64,000 nucleotides of DNA from Vitrella brassicaformis (taxonomy: Eukaryota > Sar > Vitrellaceae), in assembly GCA_001179505.1 (NCBI GenBank), contig CDMY01000314.1, forward strand, positions 1 through 64,000, given 5' to 3'. Position 1 is the stretch's first letter; every line of letters begins with the position of its first letter. Below, piece after piece: positions 10,501-22,282 of this stretch. The notes under the pieces were generated by a model that had not been told where the DNA came from, made no database searches, and saw only the letters and a list, made by a program, of their open reading frames with translations. The position numbers were made by a program, and so were the translations under genes.

Positions 10501-12054
10501 CCACACCACGCGTACACAAAGACACACCCATCCATCATCCATTGATTCATGCATCCATAAGTCACACCGTCTATCCTGCTTCGTCCCTCACTCACTTGAA
10601 GTACTCCTCGATAGAATCGATCCAGTGGAGCTCGGGTGGGCGGATGCCGAATACGCTGACCTGGTCCAACGGCTTCCACGTCAGGAACAGGTCGTAGATA
10701 ACCCTGTGCTGACCCTCCGTGAACTGCCGCCAAAGTGCGTTGGGAAGGACGCGCTGCCTCGCCTCTACTGGCACCGGCTGCGTGCCCGAGCGGAAGCCCT
10801 GCGGGTTGCCCGGGCGAGGCTGTGCCGGCGCGTTCTGAACGCTGTCGACTGACAGCTCGAGATTCTTGGCCCTCCAGCCGCACCGCAGCTCCGGAGGCAG
10901 GGACGCGACATGGATGCAGTCGACCGAGGACGTCACATACGGAAAGTCGTACAGCTGCCACAGCATCTCGGAATAGGAGATCCGCAGCGCCTGCCGGTGA
11001 CGCGTGTCTCGAGGCCTTCCCTTCGTCTTGCTGTCGCTAGCAGCTGGTCCGGGTGTGCCGTCCTGCGGTCCCTGTGGTGGTTGGCTATCACCACCAGCAG
11101 CAGCTGCTGCTGCCGCGCCTCCCTGACCCTGCGCCTGGCGCGCACGCGCTTGCACCCCGCCGATCTTCGTGTTCTGGATGCCGTAGCTGTTGACGCGAAC
11201 GTCGGTGAGCGCGCCCCTGTCGGACTCACGGGCCACACTCAGGCTGGCCGTCGCCTTCTCCTCAGCACCCGCCACATACCTGCAAACATTCAAACAACGC
11301 AAACAACAAGCAAGAACTTCATGAACGCCATCACAGAAACATGCAGAATATGATATGATATGCATCGTCAACCTCGCGGCCTTACTTTTCGAGGTAGGCC
11401 TTCACCGACTGGTAGTCGACGATCTGGACGTTCACCGAGCAGCACAAGAGAAAGGCCATGTCGGGAATGAACTGGGACATCATCTCGTCGCCCTTCACAC
11501 ACGGAGGGTAGTGGCGGCCGCCCTCCAGCTCGACCACCGGGCGCAGCAGCGGATAATCCTCGCCGTCTGGCGTCGGACTCCTGCCGTCCAGCCCGGCCAC
11601 ATATGCGATGCGGTCCTCCGACTCCTCGGTCAGCCCCAACTTCTCGAGGATCCGCAAGACCTTGGCTGAGTGGTTCGACTGCGCCCGCTCGTAGATGTGG
11701 GTGTCCGTCACTCGATTGGGAGTCCGCCGACAGATCTTTCTGATGTTGCCCTCCCCGTCTGTCACCTCCTTCATACAGCGGCCGCCCGACTTGCTGCAGT
11801 CGTGCCGCAAGTGCTCGTTCAAAAAGTCCTCCCTGTCGAGAAAGTCCGCCTTGTCCTTGACAATCTTGAGGTCCTCCGTGAAGCGCTCGAGCGGATACCG
11901 CTGTTTCTGCCCCACCTCAGTCGACCGCCGTGCGCCCACAAAGTCGGTCGACGCCACCACGCGGTCCGTCACTTGGCGAGAGAGCCGCTCCTCTAACGTG
12001 CCCAGCAGGCCGTGCAGATGCGGGAACTGCCCGACCTCAGTCTGGAACTCTCTT
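7525..12054 (-). CDS. Element A, second half: HUH/Y2 Rep, PIF1-type helicase and GIY-YIG nuclease
   Basis: Exons run down from 12054. The first (11386-12054) opens with RREFQTEVGQFPHLHGLL, whose PHLH is the HUH metal site, then a Cys/His cluster (HDCSKSGGRC). The next begins at 11279 and completes the double-Tyr motif AYLEKYVAG across the splice, followed by a Rep C-domain motif (SEMLWQLYDFPYV). The PIF1 helicase follows: Walker A GMAGSGKTH, Walker B-like FFIEEVGLLS, then, after an intron near 8675-8745, ALTIHKAIGDTFD (motif VI region). The C-terminus is a GIY-YIG nuclease: GYAYALGS, FYIGSTARLRDRLAEHN and RPWYLIGYV, stop TGA at 7525. HUH-helicase proteins move Helitron-like elements by rolling circle. 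One in-frame TGA (9805-9807) interrupts it. The N-terminal half of the gene is at 22283-27449 across an inserted element. Confidence is high for the domains, moderate for exon edges. Confidence 0.8.
9805..9807 (-). other. In-frame TGA interrupting the element A gene
   Basis: The frame reads TEQVKAA, TGA, then AERRKRLAETL without a shift. The derivative copy at 6190-6358 has TGG at the same codon, so this is most simply a Trp-to-stop G-to-A change in the parent. Confidence 0.75.
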
Positions 12055-12082
12055 CTGCAGCGCATCAGACCCACACAAAGAC

Positions 12083-12134
12083 ATGCTAGATCTGTGAAAG
12101 ATTTCACAGAGGGCCGCTGCCAGCGATAGAGGCG
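12083..12134. repeat. 3'-terminal hairpin of element B
   Basis: ATGCTAGATCTGTGAAAGAT followed by TTCACAGAGGGCCGCTGCCA contains the perfect palindrome at 12092-12109. The same unit occurs at 6376-6430. It lies only about 30 bp from the exon of element A, as expected for a junction. Confidence 0.65.
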
Positions 12135-12149
12135 CTTGCTGTACGGTGT

Positions 12150-12400
12150 GTCAACAGACAATACGCTGTCTAATGTCATCACCATCTCGCGAGGCCCCTG
12201 TATGGGCTGTAGTTGACTGTGAAATCGACAACGATAACTGTAAATTACCAAGAGACGCTTGTTTGACCGGGCAACGCGTACCACTTAAATATGTGCCCAC
12301 ATCGAAGTGCACACATAATAAGGACACGCTGTTTCATATTCTCGCGAGGCAGCGAATGGCAGCTACCCGTAGAACTGACCGTCATAGCTAATTGTGCATG
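12150..12400 (+). repeat. 167-bp repeat, orientation F, about 1.5 copies at the left end of element B
   Basis: Contains GAGACGCTTGTTTGACCGGG, ACGCGTACCACTT and AAGTGCACACATAATAAGGA, the same unit and orientation as the larger array at 21.28-21.96 kb. It places related subterminal repeats at both ends of element B. Confidence 0.75.
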
Positions 12401-12494
12401 CATTGAAGCTTTGGCGGACAACTATTGATGACTGTATCTCTCATTATGCATGCGCGAGAGGGTCTACGATGGTTCCGTCTCTGGTTTCGATACC

Positions 12495-15400
12495 TCAAAT
12501 CGACCGAGCTCTTTTTCTAGACGGGCTAGCACGAGGCAGCGGGTATTTCTCTCTTGTTGCGCGACTCAACTTTGTCAGCCGCTCAATCTCGATCTTGAGA
12601 GTGGTCGGAAATTTCTTCTTCAAGTCTTGCCTCGAGTATTGCCGGAGAATCCCCAAGCCGTCCCCATCGGTCACCCGTGAGAACGCCACAAGCTGGCCGG
12701 GACGAATGTTTGTGTTGCTGACCCATGCGGCTGGCCTCAGATCGATAATCAGGCGCTCTTTCGTTGTGGACTGCAGCTTCCAGAAGGTCAATGCGCTGGC
12801 GCTGATTATCGGCAGCTGCGTTCGTCGGACGTTATATTTGTGCTTCGGAATTAGCTTCTCCTCGTCTGGTGACGCGGGGATTCGCGAGGGCATCTCGATA
12901 GTGAAGGTGTCGGTGTGAAGAAAGACCGGCGTGAGAGGCTTTCCGGACGGCGAAAACGGCACGCCATCGATAGGAGCGTGGTCCGCCTTCTCCACGTCCA
13001 TGAAGACGCACAGCGGTAGCTCGGTCGCGACAATGATGTCGACCGGCCGATCGGACACTGTTGCTGTGTGCTTGGAGAAGAACGCGGAGGGGCTGAAAGC
13101 GGCCGAGTGGAAGGTCGCCTGGCTTCCATTGTTGATGTGCAGCTCTGTCGCATCATTGCAGGTGAGCAAGTACTGCTGATCCCGGATGAGGGCCAAAACC
13201 TACGGCATGTTGCCGGTCTTGATCTCAGAAATCATGGACAGGTGCCTGTGGAGCTCGCGAGACGGCCGTTTCTTCTGGCTGCGTTCAGTGATGTCCATAT
13301 CGTCGGCCACGCACAAAAAAATCGGCTTCTGTTCTTTGTCGGCGGCACAGAGGGCATTCATCATCACTAGAGGGATCCGCAGCTCGGCCTCCCATACGCC
13401 AATGGGTGCGGTCTGCCATTTGGGGTCGGTCATGTCAATGGCGCTTCCAGTCCCGCCAATAACGCGTGTCTCCAGCCATCGATAGTCCTCTTCAGTGAGC
13501 TTCTCATTGCGGAACCGCTCGAAGAACGCCTGATACCTGCGGCCGCTCTCCGTCTGCTTGAATCGCATCCCATCCTCGAGAAGCACGACGGTATCGAAGA
13601 GGGTCTTGTACAGCCGCACACCTGCAAGACATCACCATGTCTCATCTGTCCCTGCTCTGTTCAATGCAGTGCTTTGTACCCTCGGAAGGCTTCATCGTCT
13701 TTGCATACAGCGCTGTCCCACCGATGGGCCCAAACTGTTTGACGTCTCCAGATAAGAGGATGCTCATGTTCTCGAACGGAGGCTGGTGCTCGGCATGCGG
13801 ATCTTCGGTGGCCCGCAGCTCATGCAGGCGAGCGTTCATCTTTTCGAACAAGCTGGCGTACAGCGTCGAGTACTCGTCCACCAACAGATACCACGTTTGC
13901 TGCCACAGGACCTGAAATGACAGCTCCTTCCGCATGTCGTCAGTAGTGGCACTCCCTCGACCGCGGCGGCGGTGCTCCTGCCTGTTTCTGGGCTTGTACA
14001 CCTCTATTTGGAGGGCCGAGTGTAGGGTCGAGCCTGAGATAGTAGAGGCAGCCACACCTGAGACAGGCAATCCGCACAAAGCGCAGCGCAGATACGCAGC
14101 CCAGGTGGGACAAATCAAACCAACAGCAAATGGAAATCAGTTCATCGTACCGGTCATCGCAGTCTTTCGAAACCAGAACGGCCGACCAATACCAGCGAAA
14201 TACAGGGCCAGCGCCTGCACTACCCACAATTTGCCGCATCCGGGGCCGCCCGCAACAACCATGTTGAGTGGCGACACAGCAGCAAAGTCCCCGCAGTCCA
14301 AGGCGGCAAAGTTGTCATTCACGTGCTTGGCGACGATACGGACGACCCGCTCTTGTTCGGAATTGAGCGTGAACTTCTCGATAGCCAACTTCGCTACTCT
14401 CACGCGGTCGCCATCCGTCATGGCTTCAAACTGCATCGATTGAAGCCACCGTGTATAGTCTAGCGCGCCCGCTGCACTGCTGTCGCTCGCCTCACACATC
14501 GCCAGCAGCTCGGCGTCCGACATTCCCTGGATGCTCCGTCGTTGAGGTATGCCACCGGTATCGCGCGCTGCGTGTACTGTGGTTGGCGTGCCATCATCGA
14601 CATCCATCTCTTCCGCGCCCTCTCCCAGCCCGGCCGCGGCGATGTCCGGCTGACCGCTCCTTCGTCGCTGCAGCATTGCAAAGAGGGTCTTCTGCATAGC
14701 CTTCACTGCTGCCAGGCCCTGGTTTCTCGCGACAATATCAGTCACTCCGGGATCTTGCAAAGAGACATATGCATGTATATCTCAGGCCTTTCTTTACATT
14801 AGTTCTGACTTGAGATGGCATATTGAGCGTGGCAGATGTGGACGGCTTATCGATGTGAACATTCAGCTGTGGCGTAGTCAGGCCGAAACGCTTGCAGACG
14901 GCGTCCATGCCCTCTCTCATGTGTTTCTGGCGGTCGGCGAGGAAGCGCTCAGGGACCGACAGACTGTAGTTAACACCCGCTATGCGATCCAGCTTCTTAA
15001 ACAGCTCCACATCCGACGACCTTGCAGGGCTCGTCAGCTTGTCCACCATCACCTGCGCCTCCTTTAGCAGCGCCTGGCGAGCGTCATCCTCCTCGCGAAG
15101 TGCCTCGTCCATCTGGTCCAGCAAGTCTCGCGCGTCGAACGTGGCATTCTGTTCCTCCTGCTCACTTCGAAACGCCTTGTCGATCTTCGCGTCGGCCTGC
15201 GTGCGATGAGCGCCCTCAATGTTGTCAATCAGTTCGACTGTCCAACGCGCCACGGGGTCGTCGATGGATGTGTCTGCCGCTCGCTGTCGATGCCACGTTT
15301 CGAACTCGTCCAGCGCGTCCTGCCACGTTCGACACAAGCCTTTCAGCTGCTTCACTAAATTGAAGCCGGTCCGATTGGGTCTCTCGGTGCACGCCGCATC

Positions 15401-18400
15401 CACCGAAACAATGGATCGCGGTGAGTGCCCTTCAGAGGGACACTTTGAGTCAGGTGAGACATCACCGTGGATCGGCAGCTGCGACTCCGCCTCAACATAT
15501 ACAGCACTACAGCTGGCGTCCACGTCCTGCAGCAGCTGATTCAGGTCCAGGTCGAGCTGACAGGGCCGCTCCTGAAAGCTGCTGCCTACAAAGGGCTTGA
15601 GCAGAAGCAACAGCTTTGTAGCGCGGTCCTTGATGGCCCCCGGCTGCTTTAAGTAGCGGCTCGGAATGGCCATACTCAAAAGGGGCACAGCCGATTTGTC
15701 CACATCCCTCTAAATACACACATACAAATACGGAGACACGGGTTTTTGGGGCAAATTTTAGTGATTCATCCACCCACCCACACCTGTCGCAGCTGGCACT
15801 TAGTGTGCAGTGGGTGTTGCGCTGTAAAGTAGAAGGCCCTGTCTTTTTCAGCCAGCAACTCAGCGGCATCGGCAGCGTGAGTGTAAGCCGACAAGCGGCG
15901 CACCTCGCTCGCCTCTGTGCTCTTGTATATGCGTTCGAACAGCTCGTGAAACAGTCAGACGGGGACCCGTGTATTAGCAGCTTCACCGAGTCGCCTTCTC
16001 TGGTACACATGACATCGGAAGGAACTCTGATCTCCACTCCCTCGGTCACTCGAAACAGATAGTCCTGCGCCTTACTAGACAGGACCGTCGACGCTTGTCC
16101 ATCGGCTTGGTGGACACGCATGAGCACCGTCTCATCGTTCTCCTCATCGTCGCTCACGTCGTCCTCTGTGAGACGCCCTTATCGCTCCTCGGCCGCCAAG
16201 AGCTTGAGGAAAGGGAGGGAGTGAAGGGGGTAGGTGGGGTGAGACATGTAGTAGTCTCCATCGTCTCCATAGCCCAGCAGATGCCACATGACCTGACACG
16301 CAGACATTTGGATGCGGGCGTTGAGGGAGTTGGTTATGCCGGTGATGAAAAGGCGATGCTGCTCGACGGCCTCCTCTGTATTTGCATAGCGCTCCAGGTA
16401 CTTCTTGCAGCCCACTGCGACGATCGACACCAAGTCGTGCAGCTTGATATCCATCTTGGAGCTGTAGTTGGTGAGCTGCAGGCAACACATATAGAGACAT
16501 GGCCCCAGGCAGAGAAAGTGAATAGCCCCAGAATCGGTCACTTACATAGTGCACCAATGCATACACCCGATCCGCAGTCAGGAGCAGGAACTTTATGTTG
16601 TTGTTCGACCGGATGGCGACCGTGACATGAAGAGAGTGGCCGGTCGTTCAGCGGTGGTGGCGACGAAAGCGAATGATGCCGCACTTGGTGATGGTGATAG
16701 TCATGTAGATCATCTTTTGCCATGCTCAGGCGGCACGGGATTAGGGTGCTCAGCTTGTTGGCCTCCTCCTTTAAATTGAGTGCCTCTCGACGAAGGGCGT
16801 CGTTGTTGGCCGTCTCGCCCTTCGCCAGGTCCCGCAGTCGACTGTTGTAGTCGCTCATGAGCCTCTTGGCTTTGCGCATCACCTGCTGCCACTTGAACTT
16901 GTTGCTCTTCTTGATGCACAACATGGTGTGCTTCTTGCAATGCAGCAGGCTGCGACATGCGACGGCCATAAACCGGCGGCTGAATTGGAGATTGAGGTAC
17001 TCGCTGTCTTTGCTGTCGGCCAAAAAGATGCGCCCAATGAATGTGGCCGGATCCACATACTCTTTGGACTGCTCGACGTCCAGCCACGGGTCAACATTCA
17101 TAGTGCTGTTGTCGCTGGTCTCGTGACCGGGGTAGTACAGCTTGGTGACCAGCTGTTTTTTCTGTGTCGTTGTCAGGGGTTCGAAGAGCCGTTTGGGGTC
17201 CGGATCGCTGAGGAAAGCGTCCTTCGCCTCGGCAGCCTTGGGAGCTACCTTTGGAAAGCCAAACAAGTCCTCAGCGTCTCTCGCACCTGCGTCGTCCTCC
17301 TCCATCACCTGCTCGTCATCGGCCGGCCCCACAAACTCGTCCATGGTCTCAAACGGGGCGAACGATGCGACGCATGAGCTCGCACTACCACAGGATTTTA
17401 CGCTGAGGGGCTCTCCCTCATCGTCCGACTCCAACTGAGGGGCCCAGAATTCATCGTCGCCCTCCACAGACACATCATCATCCACGCTTCGCATGTCCTC
17501 TTCCACGTGCAGAGACGGCACAGGGGCATTCTTGGCAACGTCGAGGAGACGCTCGACGTCCTCAAAGTGCATCTCAGAGCCGAGCGAGACGCGCCCGTAC
17601 CACGGCGACTTCACGTCCAGCACGGCATGCTGCTCGGGCGTCAGCTTTGCATGAAGCTCGAACTCATGCACGTCCTCGTGAATAGTGAAATCCAGCCACT
17701 ACTCCAGCTCGTGACAGAACTGTCGGTCAGTCATCTTCTTTCGTAGCTCCCGTGGAGAGGGCGCCCCCTTCAGGAAGTCCAGGTGGTGAAAGTGGAGGAT
17801 TCTACGCCCCTAGCTCTCTGAAGGGCCGATCGACGCCTTGCATTTGCCGCTGACACCAGGCCGAGGGTCTAAAGGGCGTCGCAATAGACATGCAAGGAAT
17901 GCCCGCACGCAGATGTTGAACATCTCTGCAGCCACCGCGGGGTTGCGGGCCGCCATCTGGCGGCAGCGCTGGATGTGCTTGTTAAGAGGTGGACATTCGT
18001 TCAAGTCAAACACCTACTCCTTGCTGAGCACGCCCAACTGCCAGAGAAGCGTGCTCTTGAGGTCGTAGAAGTTTTGAGTCGAGAACAGTACCAGCACGTC
18101 GAACTCTACAATGTAAGACAGGATCTGCCTGCGGGCGTACTCTTTAGTGCCGGGAGAGCCCGGGACCCCACGCGAGACCGTCTTTACTTATCAGGACAAC
18201 CACACAGAATACAAACAGTTCTCAGGTGAATCCTGAGTTTTTCTTTTTAACTTCTCACGTCGGCCATCCACGCCTGAAAGTCCGCGTCTTTCAAAGCGTA
18301 GGGCAGATTGATCGTCGCCAATTGCTGTGCTCGCTCCATCCATTTCTCGAGACTGGCAGGATGGATGTGCGAAAGCAGGCCATGCCGTGCCGGCTGCCGG

Positions 18401-21021
18401 ACACGCAGCGAGGCCGCTCGATTTATTTCCTGGCGCTGGAGCATGTTGAAGACCAGAAACTTAAACACTTTATGCTCGCGCACGTTAGGCTTCCACTGCT
18501 GCAGCAGCTACTTGACATGCTCCTTGAGAGACACGCGCTGGCTGCCTCTACAATGCCCCCCTCCCGGCGCACCCCGGTCGAACGGAAAGAAGTCGGGAAA
18601 GCAGTCGACAAAGAAGTCGGGGTTCTTGTACTCGATGAGGAGGCCGTCGATATGGTAGTTAGCAGGAATGAACAGATTTCTCTTTCTTCCTATATCCACA
18701 CACATGGCGATACTGTGTAGCAATCAAACTGCCAAGTTTTTATTGTTCTCTCTCTATGCGCATTCACACATAGCGATGTCGCCGTGAACTCATCGCGCCG
18801 TGCCGTTCCTGAGGCTGCTGGCTGCCCATCACTGACGGTGCTCAGCGTGTCGTCCATTGAGTAGCGATCGCCGTCCTCTTCTCGCTCTTGACGTCCCCCA
18901 AACCGTGTGAAGTGCTGCATAGCGCGGCGAGCCCGCTCCGATAGCGGGAGGTCGTCGTTTTTATTAGAGATCATCCCAGAGGTCGTCATACAGACCTCCT
19001 CGCGATTGTCCATCGACACATCGTAGATGTCTCTGTGTCGCCGATTGATGGTGTCGTCCTGCTTGAGGTTCTCTTCGAAGAGGTCCGACTCCTTCGCAAA
19101 CTCCAACCACGGCCTGGGCACCTTTTTATATGAGGCCGCATCCCTACCAAACGCCGCCGGCTGTGGCAGCTTGATCACGTGCTTGGGGTCGAGCCATACC
19201 TCGTCCTCAGCATACCGATAGCAATTCCTTTACAGGAACTCCATCAGCGGCGTTATCTTGCTGCCGTCAACACCCAGCATGTGCCGGGCGTGTCTTTTGA
19301 TGAAGTTGAAGTCCGCCTTCTCGTTCGGGCGTATATAGACAATACACATATACCGACTCATCTGATCAACGTCGCGAGGCAAGATTCTCTGAATCTCGTG
19401 GTGCAGCCGATCGATGTCCTGTGGGACGACAAATACAGTCCCAAACACTGCCAACTAGCGGTCTGCATCCGAGACGACGCCAGTACCGTCCCCCGCCGGG
19501 TACAGCTTGTAGATGCAGTGAAAGGGGATAGCCTTTGATACCAGTAACAGCTCACCCTCGGTCCGCTCGGTCACGATCTTGACCTCTTTGCAGTCCATCG
19601 GGCCACGCCATAGACCGTTAGCCAAACTGAGCCGCGGGCACGTCTTCACTGTGGGCCGCGTTAGGTGGCGCATGCACTCGATGCAGATGGTGACCATCTC
19701 GTCCTCCCACCGGATGGCGGCCAGTTGCAGTGGCGCTCCATCGAACTTGGCCATCACCGGGTGCTCGGGATACCGTTCGGAGTAGGTGAGCGCCTTCACA
19801 CAGAGCGCGTCTCGGAGATTTGCAGGGTCGGGGCGGTCCTCGTCGCGGAACTGCAGGAGGTGCGCAAAGTTGGCGAGCGCATGCAAATCGATGCGCCTGA
19901 CTTTGTCGGAAGAAATATCGTTCAGCGTATCCAATATGAACTGGGCTCGATCACGACGCTCCTTCTCACGCTGTGCAGCCACAATGTCTTTCAGCCTGAA
20001 GCGCTTATATCGCTGCCACTGCTGCTCGACCTCGCCTATGCACTGGCGCAGATCCGATTCGCCCAAGGATTTGCCCCTCTCGCTGAAGGTGCAGCGAAAG
20101 GCGCGACCGCACACCACACACGGGTGCTTGACGTGGCGGTAGTGGGCGGTGACTTCAGCGTACTGGTTGACACATCTACACAGCACCACCACACGAAAAG
20201 CGACACAATCTTCTTCTTTCGCACCATACCACAGTTCCTCATTGATTGAATACTCACATGCAGGCGTTGTCATGGGTGTACACCCATGGCGGGAACTGAG
20301 CATCTTCATCGCTCTGTGCCGCCTGCACAGTGTCGCGACTTCGCGCGGAGGGCTCAGAGGGAGAGAGCCCGAGTGTAGTAGCTCCCCACACCTCACCATC
20401 TTGCACCCCCTTCCCGACCTCCGGTTCCAGCCCTGCATCCCAGAATACGCCCTTGTCCCACAGAAAAGACCCCCATGGGAAGCGGTCGATGAACTCTTGA
20501 GACACCCTGTTGTTCTCCTTTATCTGCGCCAATCGCTTAATGACCCCTTCCATACACTCCCGCCTCTTGGCCTGTGTCGCGGTCTCGTGCTGCTTCACCC
20601 ACCCTTTTTTCCGCGCCTCGGACTGCTTCTGTTGTGGCTCCTCTCGTGTAAACCCTCTCTCCTGAGCGTCGCTCCGCCGAGTCTCCCACCCTGCCTTGGC
20701 AGCGGCGGAGCGGCGGGCCCGCTGCTTTCGCTGCTCCGCTTCAGTCAGAGTCACGTGTTGCGCGTTGTTCCGCCGGGTCTCCCATGCTGCCTTGGCAGCG
20801 GCGAGGCGGCGGACCCGCAGCTCATCCTCAGTGACTCCCGCCTGTTGCGCGTTCGCTTGCCGAGTCTTCCAGCCACGCCGTCCTTCCCCGCTGATTGCCG
20901 CCTGTCCTATCTCCTGGCGCCGGCGCTCATGTGCGGCTGCATTCGAAGCCGAGCGAGTCGCACTCTTCCTCCGCTTCCTGGCCCGGTCGGCAGGCAGGCT
21001 GACCGACCGCTCAGTTCGCAT
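12495..21021 (-). pseudogene. Element B Rep-helicase gene interrupted by eight TAG/TAA codons and one small indel
   Basis: Domains in order: an Arg/Ala-rich N-terminus with three degenerate repeats of AAAKAxWETRR type; a Cys cluster (PCVVCGRAFRC, later CIECMRHL and PRLSLANGLWRGP) like the N-terminal DUF6570-type domain of Helitron proteins; FPDFFPFDRGAPGGG; Rep HUH motif RRILHFHHLDFL; Y2 motif VHYLTNYSSK completed across an intron; then a PIF1 helicase with Walker A VVAGGPGCGK, Walker B LLVDEYSTLYASL, SGDVKQFGPIGG and C-terminal VAFSRVTDGDGLGILRQYS, ending in TGA. Stops inside the frame lie at 19455, 19230, 18508, 18014, 17810, 17699, 16179 and 13200; one extra base near 16629-16637 shifts frame. 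Several introns (for example the one joining MTG to VAASTISG near 14060-14150) are intact. It is either a lightly decayed copy or one whose UAR codons are read as Gln. Confidence 0.75.
20254..21021 (-). other. N-terminal repeat region of the element B protein
   Basis: Three imperfect repeats are visible: GRRGWKTRQANAQ, AAAKAAWETRRNNAQ and AAAKAGWETRRSDAQ, spaced about 40 residues apart, followed by ARKKGWVKQHETATQ as a weaker fourth. All are strongly basic and helical, as in many Helitron protein N-termini, and could bind DNA. The exon ends at a GTGAGT donor near 20256. Confidence 0.6.
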
Positions 21022-21139
21022 AGCTCTCTCGCCTAAAAGATATGCAATCAAATGCTCTCAAATTACGCGAAAACGAAAGAGATCCGAAAACGAAAGAGTT
21101 TCCGCGGTATTAGGGCATTTAATCCGTGAAACACTGATT

Positions 21140-21270
21140 TGGGCCAGTAGTGATTTGGGGCCACTACCGGCCTTGAATGAGAAAGAGAACAGTGGTGGAT
21201 CCTCTCATTCCTGCATGATGACATACACATCAATATATGTCAGCACCTCCATCCTGTGGGAGCCGCAGAC
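21140..21270. repeat. Flanking direct repeat, inner copy (pair with about 21990-22110)
   Basis: GGCCTTGAATGAGAAAGAGA through TGCATGATGACATACACATC is echoed near 22000-22090 (GGCCCGGAAATGAGAGAGAG through ATGCATGATGATACATACTC). The pair brackets the 167-bp array, so array plus flank may have been duplicated together. Confidence 0.6.
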
Positions 21271-21279
21271 GACAACCGT

Positions 21280-21960
21280 ATATCACCAAGAGACGCAGGA
21301 TTGTTTGTCAGGGCATCGCGTACTCATTGAGTGTGTGCCTACATCGAAGTGCACACATAATAAAGACACGCTGTTTAATATTATGACGGTCACACGAGGT
21401 CCCTGTATGTGCTGCAGTTGCCTGTGGCAGCCATAGTGACAACGGCGAATTACGGAGAGACGCAGGATTGTTTGTCAGGGCATCGCGTACCACTTGACTC
21501 TACGTTCACATCGAAGAGCACACATAAGAAGGACACGCTGTTTAATATTGTGACGGTCACACGATGTCCCTCTATGTGCTGCAGTTGCCTGTGGCAGCCA
21601 TAGTGACAACAGCGAATTACGCAGAGACGCAGTATTGTTTGTCAGGGCATCGCGTACCAGTTGACTGTACGTTCGCATCGAAGTACACACATAATAAGGA
21701 CACGCTGTTTAATATTATGACGGTCACACGAGGCCCTGTATGGACTGCAGTTGCCTATGAAAGCCATAGTGATAACGGCGAATTGCGCAGAGACGCAGGA
21801 TTGTTTGTCTGAGCAACGCGAACCAGTCGATTGTATCTTCACATCAGCACCTTGGAAAATTAGGACAGGCTGTTCACTACGACTACCATCACACGAGGCC
21901 GCCGCATGGGCCGTGGGTGGCTCGTGAAACCTATAGTGACAACCGTAAATAATCACGAAT
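21280..21960 (+). repeat. 167-bp tandem repeat array, orientation F, about 4 copies
   Basis: AGACGCAGKATTGTTTGTC recurs at about 21291, 21458, 21625 and 21791, periods 167, 167 and 166. The last copy grades into GAACCAGTCGATTGTATCTT and CACCTTGGAAAATTAGGACA, which is the reverse complement of the array at 6431-7010. Confidence 0.88.
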
Positions 21961-22146
21961 AGGGCCGGTAGCAAATCGTTTTGCGAGGCGAACTCGCTTT
22001 GAGGCCCGGAAATGAGAGAGAGAACAGTGCTGAACCTTTAATATATGCATGATGATACATACTCATCAACAGTTGTCGGCACCGAAAGTGGTTCCCACAT
22101 AACCACCATATATTGCATGATCAGCTAAGGCGACCAGCCCTACAGC

Positions 22147-22191
22147 CAGCTGCCAGGCTTATAACCTGGGAATAGCCTAGGCTGGCAGCTG
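22147..22191. repeat. Inverted repeat at the 5' end of element B
   Basis: CAGCTGCCAG (22147-22156) and CTGGCAGCTG (22182-22191) form a perfect 10-bp stem with a 25-nt loop. It abuts the candidate target duplication at 22192. Confidence 0.6.
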
Positions 22192-22282
22192 CACAAAGCA
22201 ACACAACAAGTATGTGTGTGCGCCTGCTCTCTGCTGTGTGGAGTGTGTTGTGTGTGTGGGTATATATCTATCAACGGCTTAC

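Larger units (their letters stand above)
12081..22191 (-). mobile_element. Element B: nested Rep-helicase transposon, about 10.1 kb
   Basis: The interval starts just inside a CACAAAG at 12074-12080 and ends just before a CACAAAG at 22192-22198, a candidate 7-bp target duplication. The low-coordinate end carries the hairpin CTGTGAAAGATTTCACAG (12092-12109), which on the minus strand precedes CTAG. The other end carries a 10-bp-stem inverted repeat (22147-22156 with 22182-22191). Its single large gene is on the minus strand, flanked by 167-bp repeats at both ends. True Helitrons do not duplicate their target, so the 7-bp match may be chance. Confidence 0.65.

Noticed and set aside
15940-15990. 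Frameshift in element B near 15.96 kb
   Set aside because: A GTGAAG to ACGAG intron of about 44 nt joins EGDS to LFERIYKS in frame, so no mutation is needed.
12495-21021. Nuclear genetic code with UAA/UAG as Gln for the whole genome
   Set aside because: Several ordinary genes here end naturally at TAG or TAA (PLAC8, SABATH, kinase-like and family X genes), so a genome-wide reassignment is unlikely; the pattern is limited to element B.
20149-21436. Long plus-strand open frames opposite the element B N-terminus
   Set aside because: They are shadows of the Arg/Ala-rich repeat region on the minus strand in a GC-rich sequence and carry no motif.
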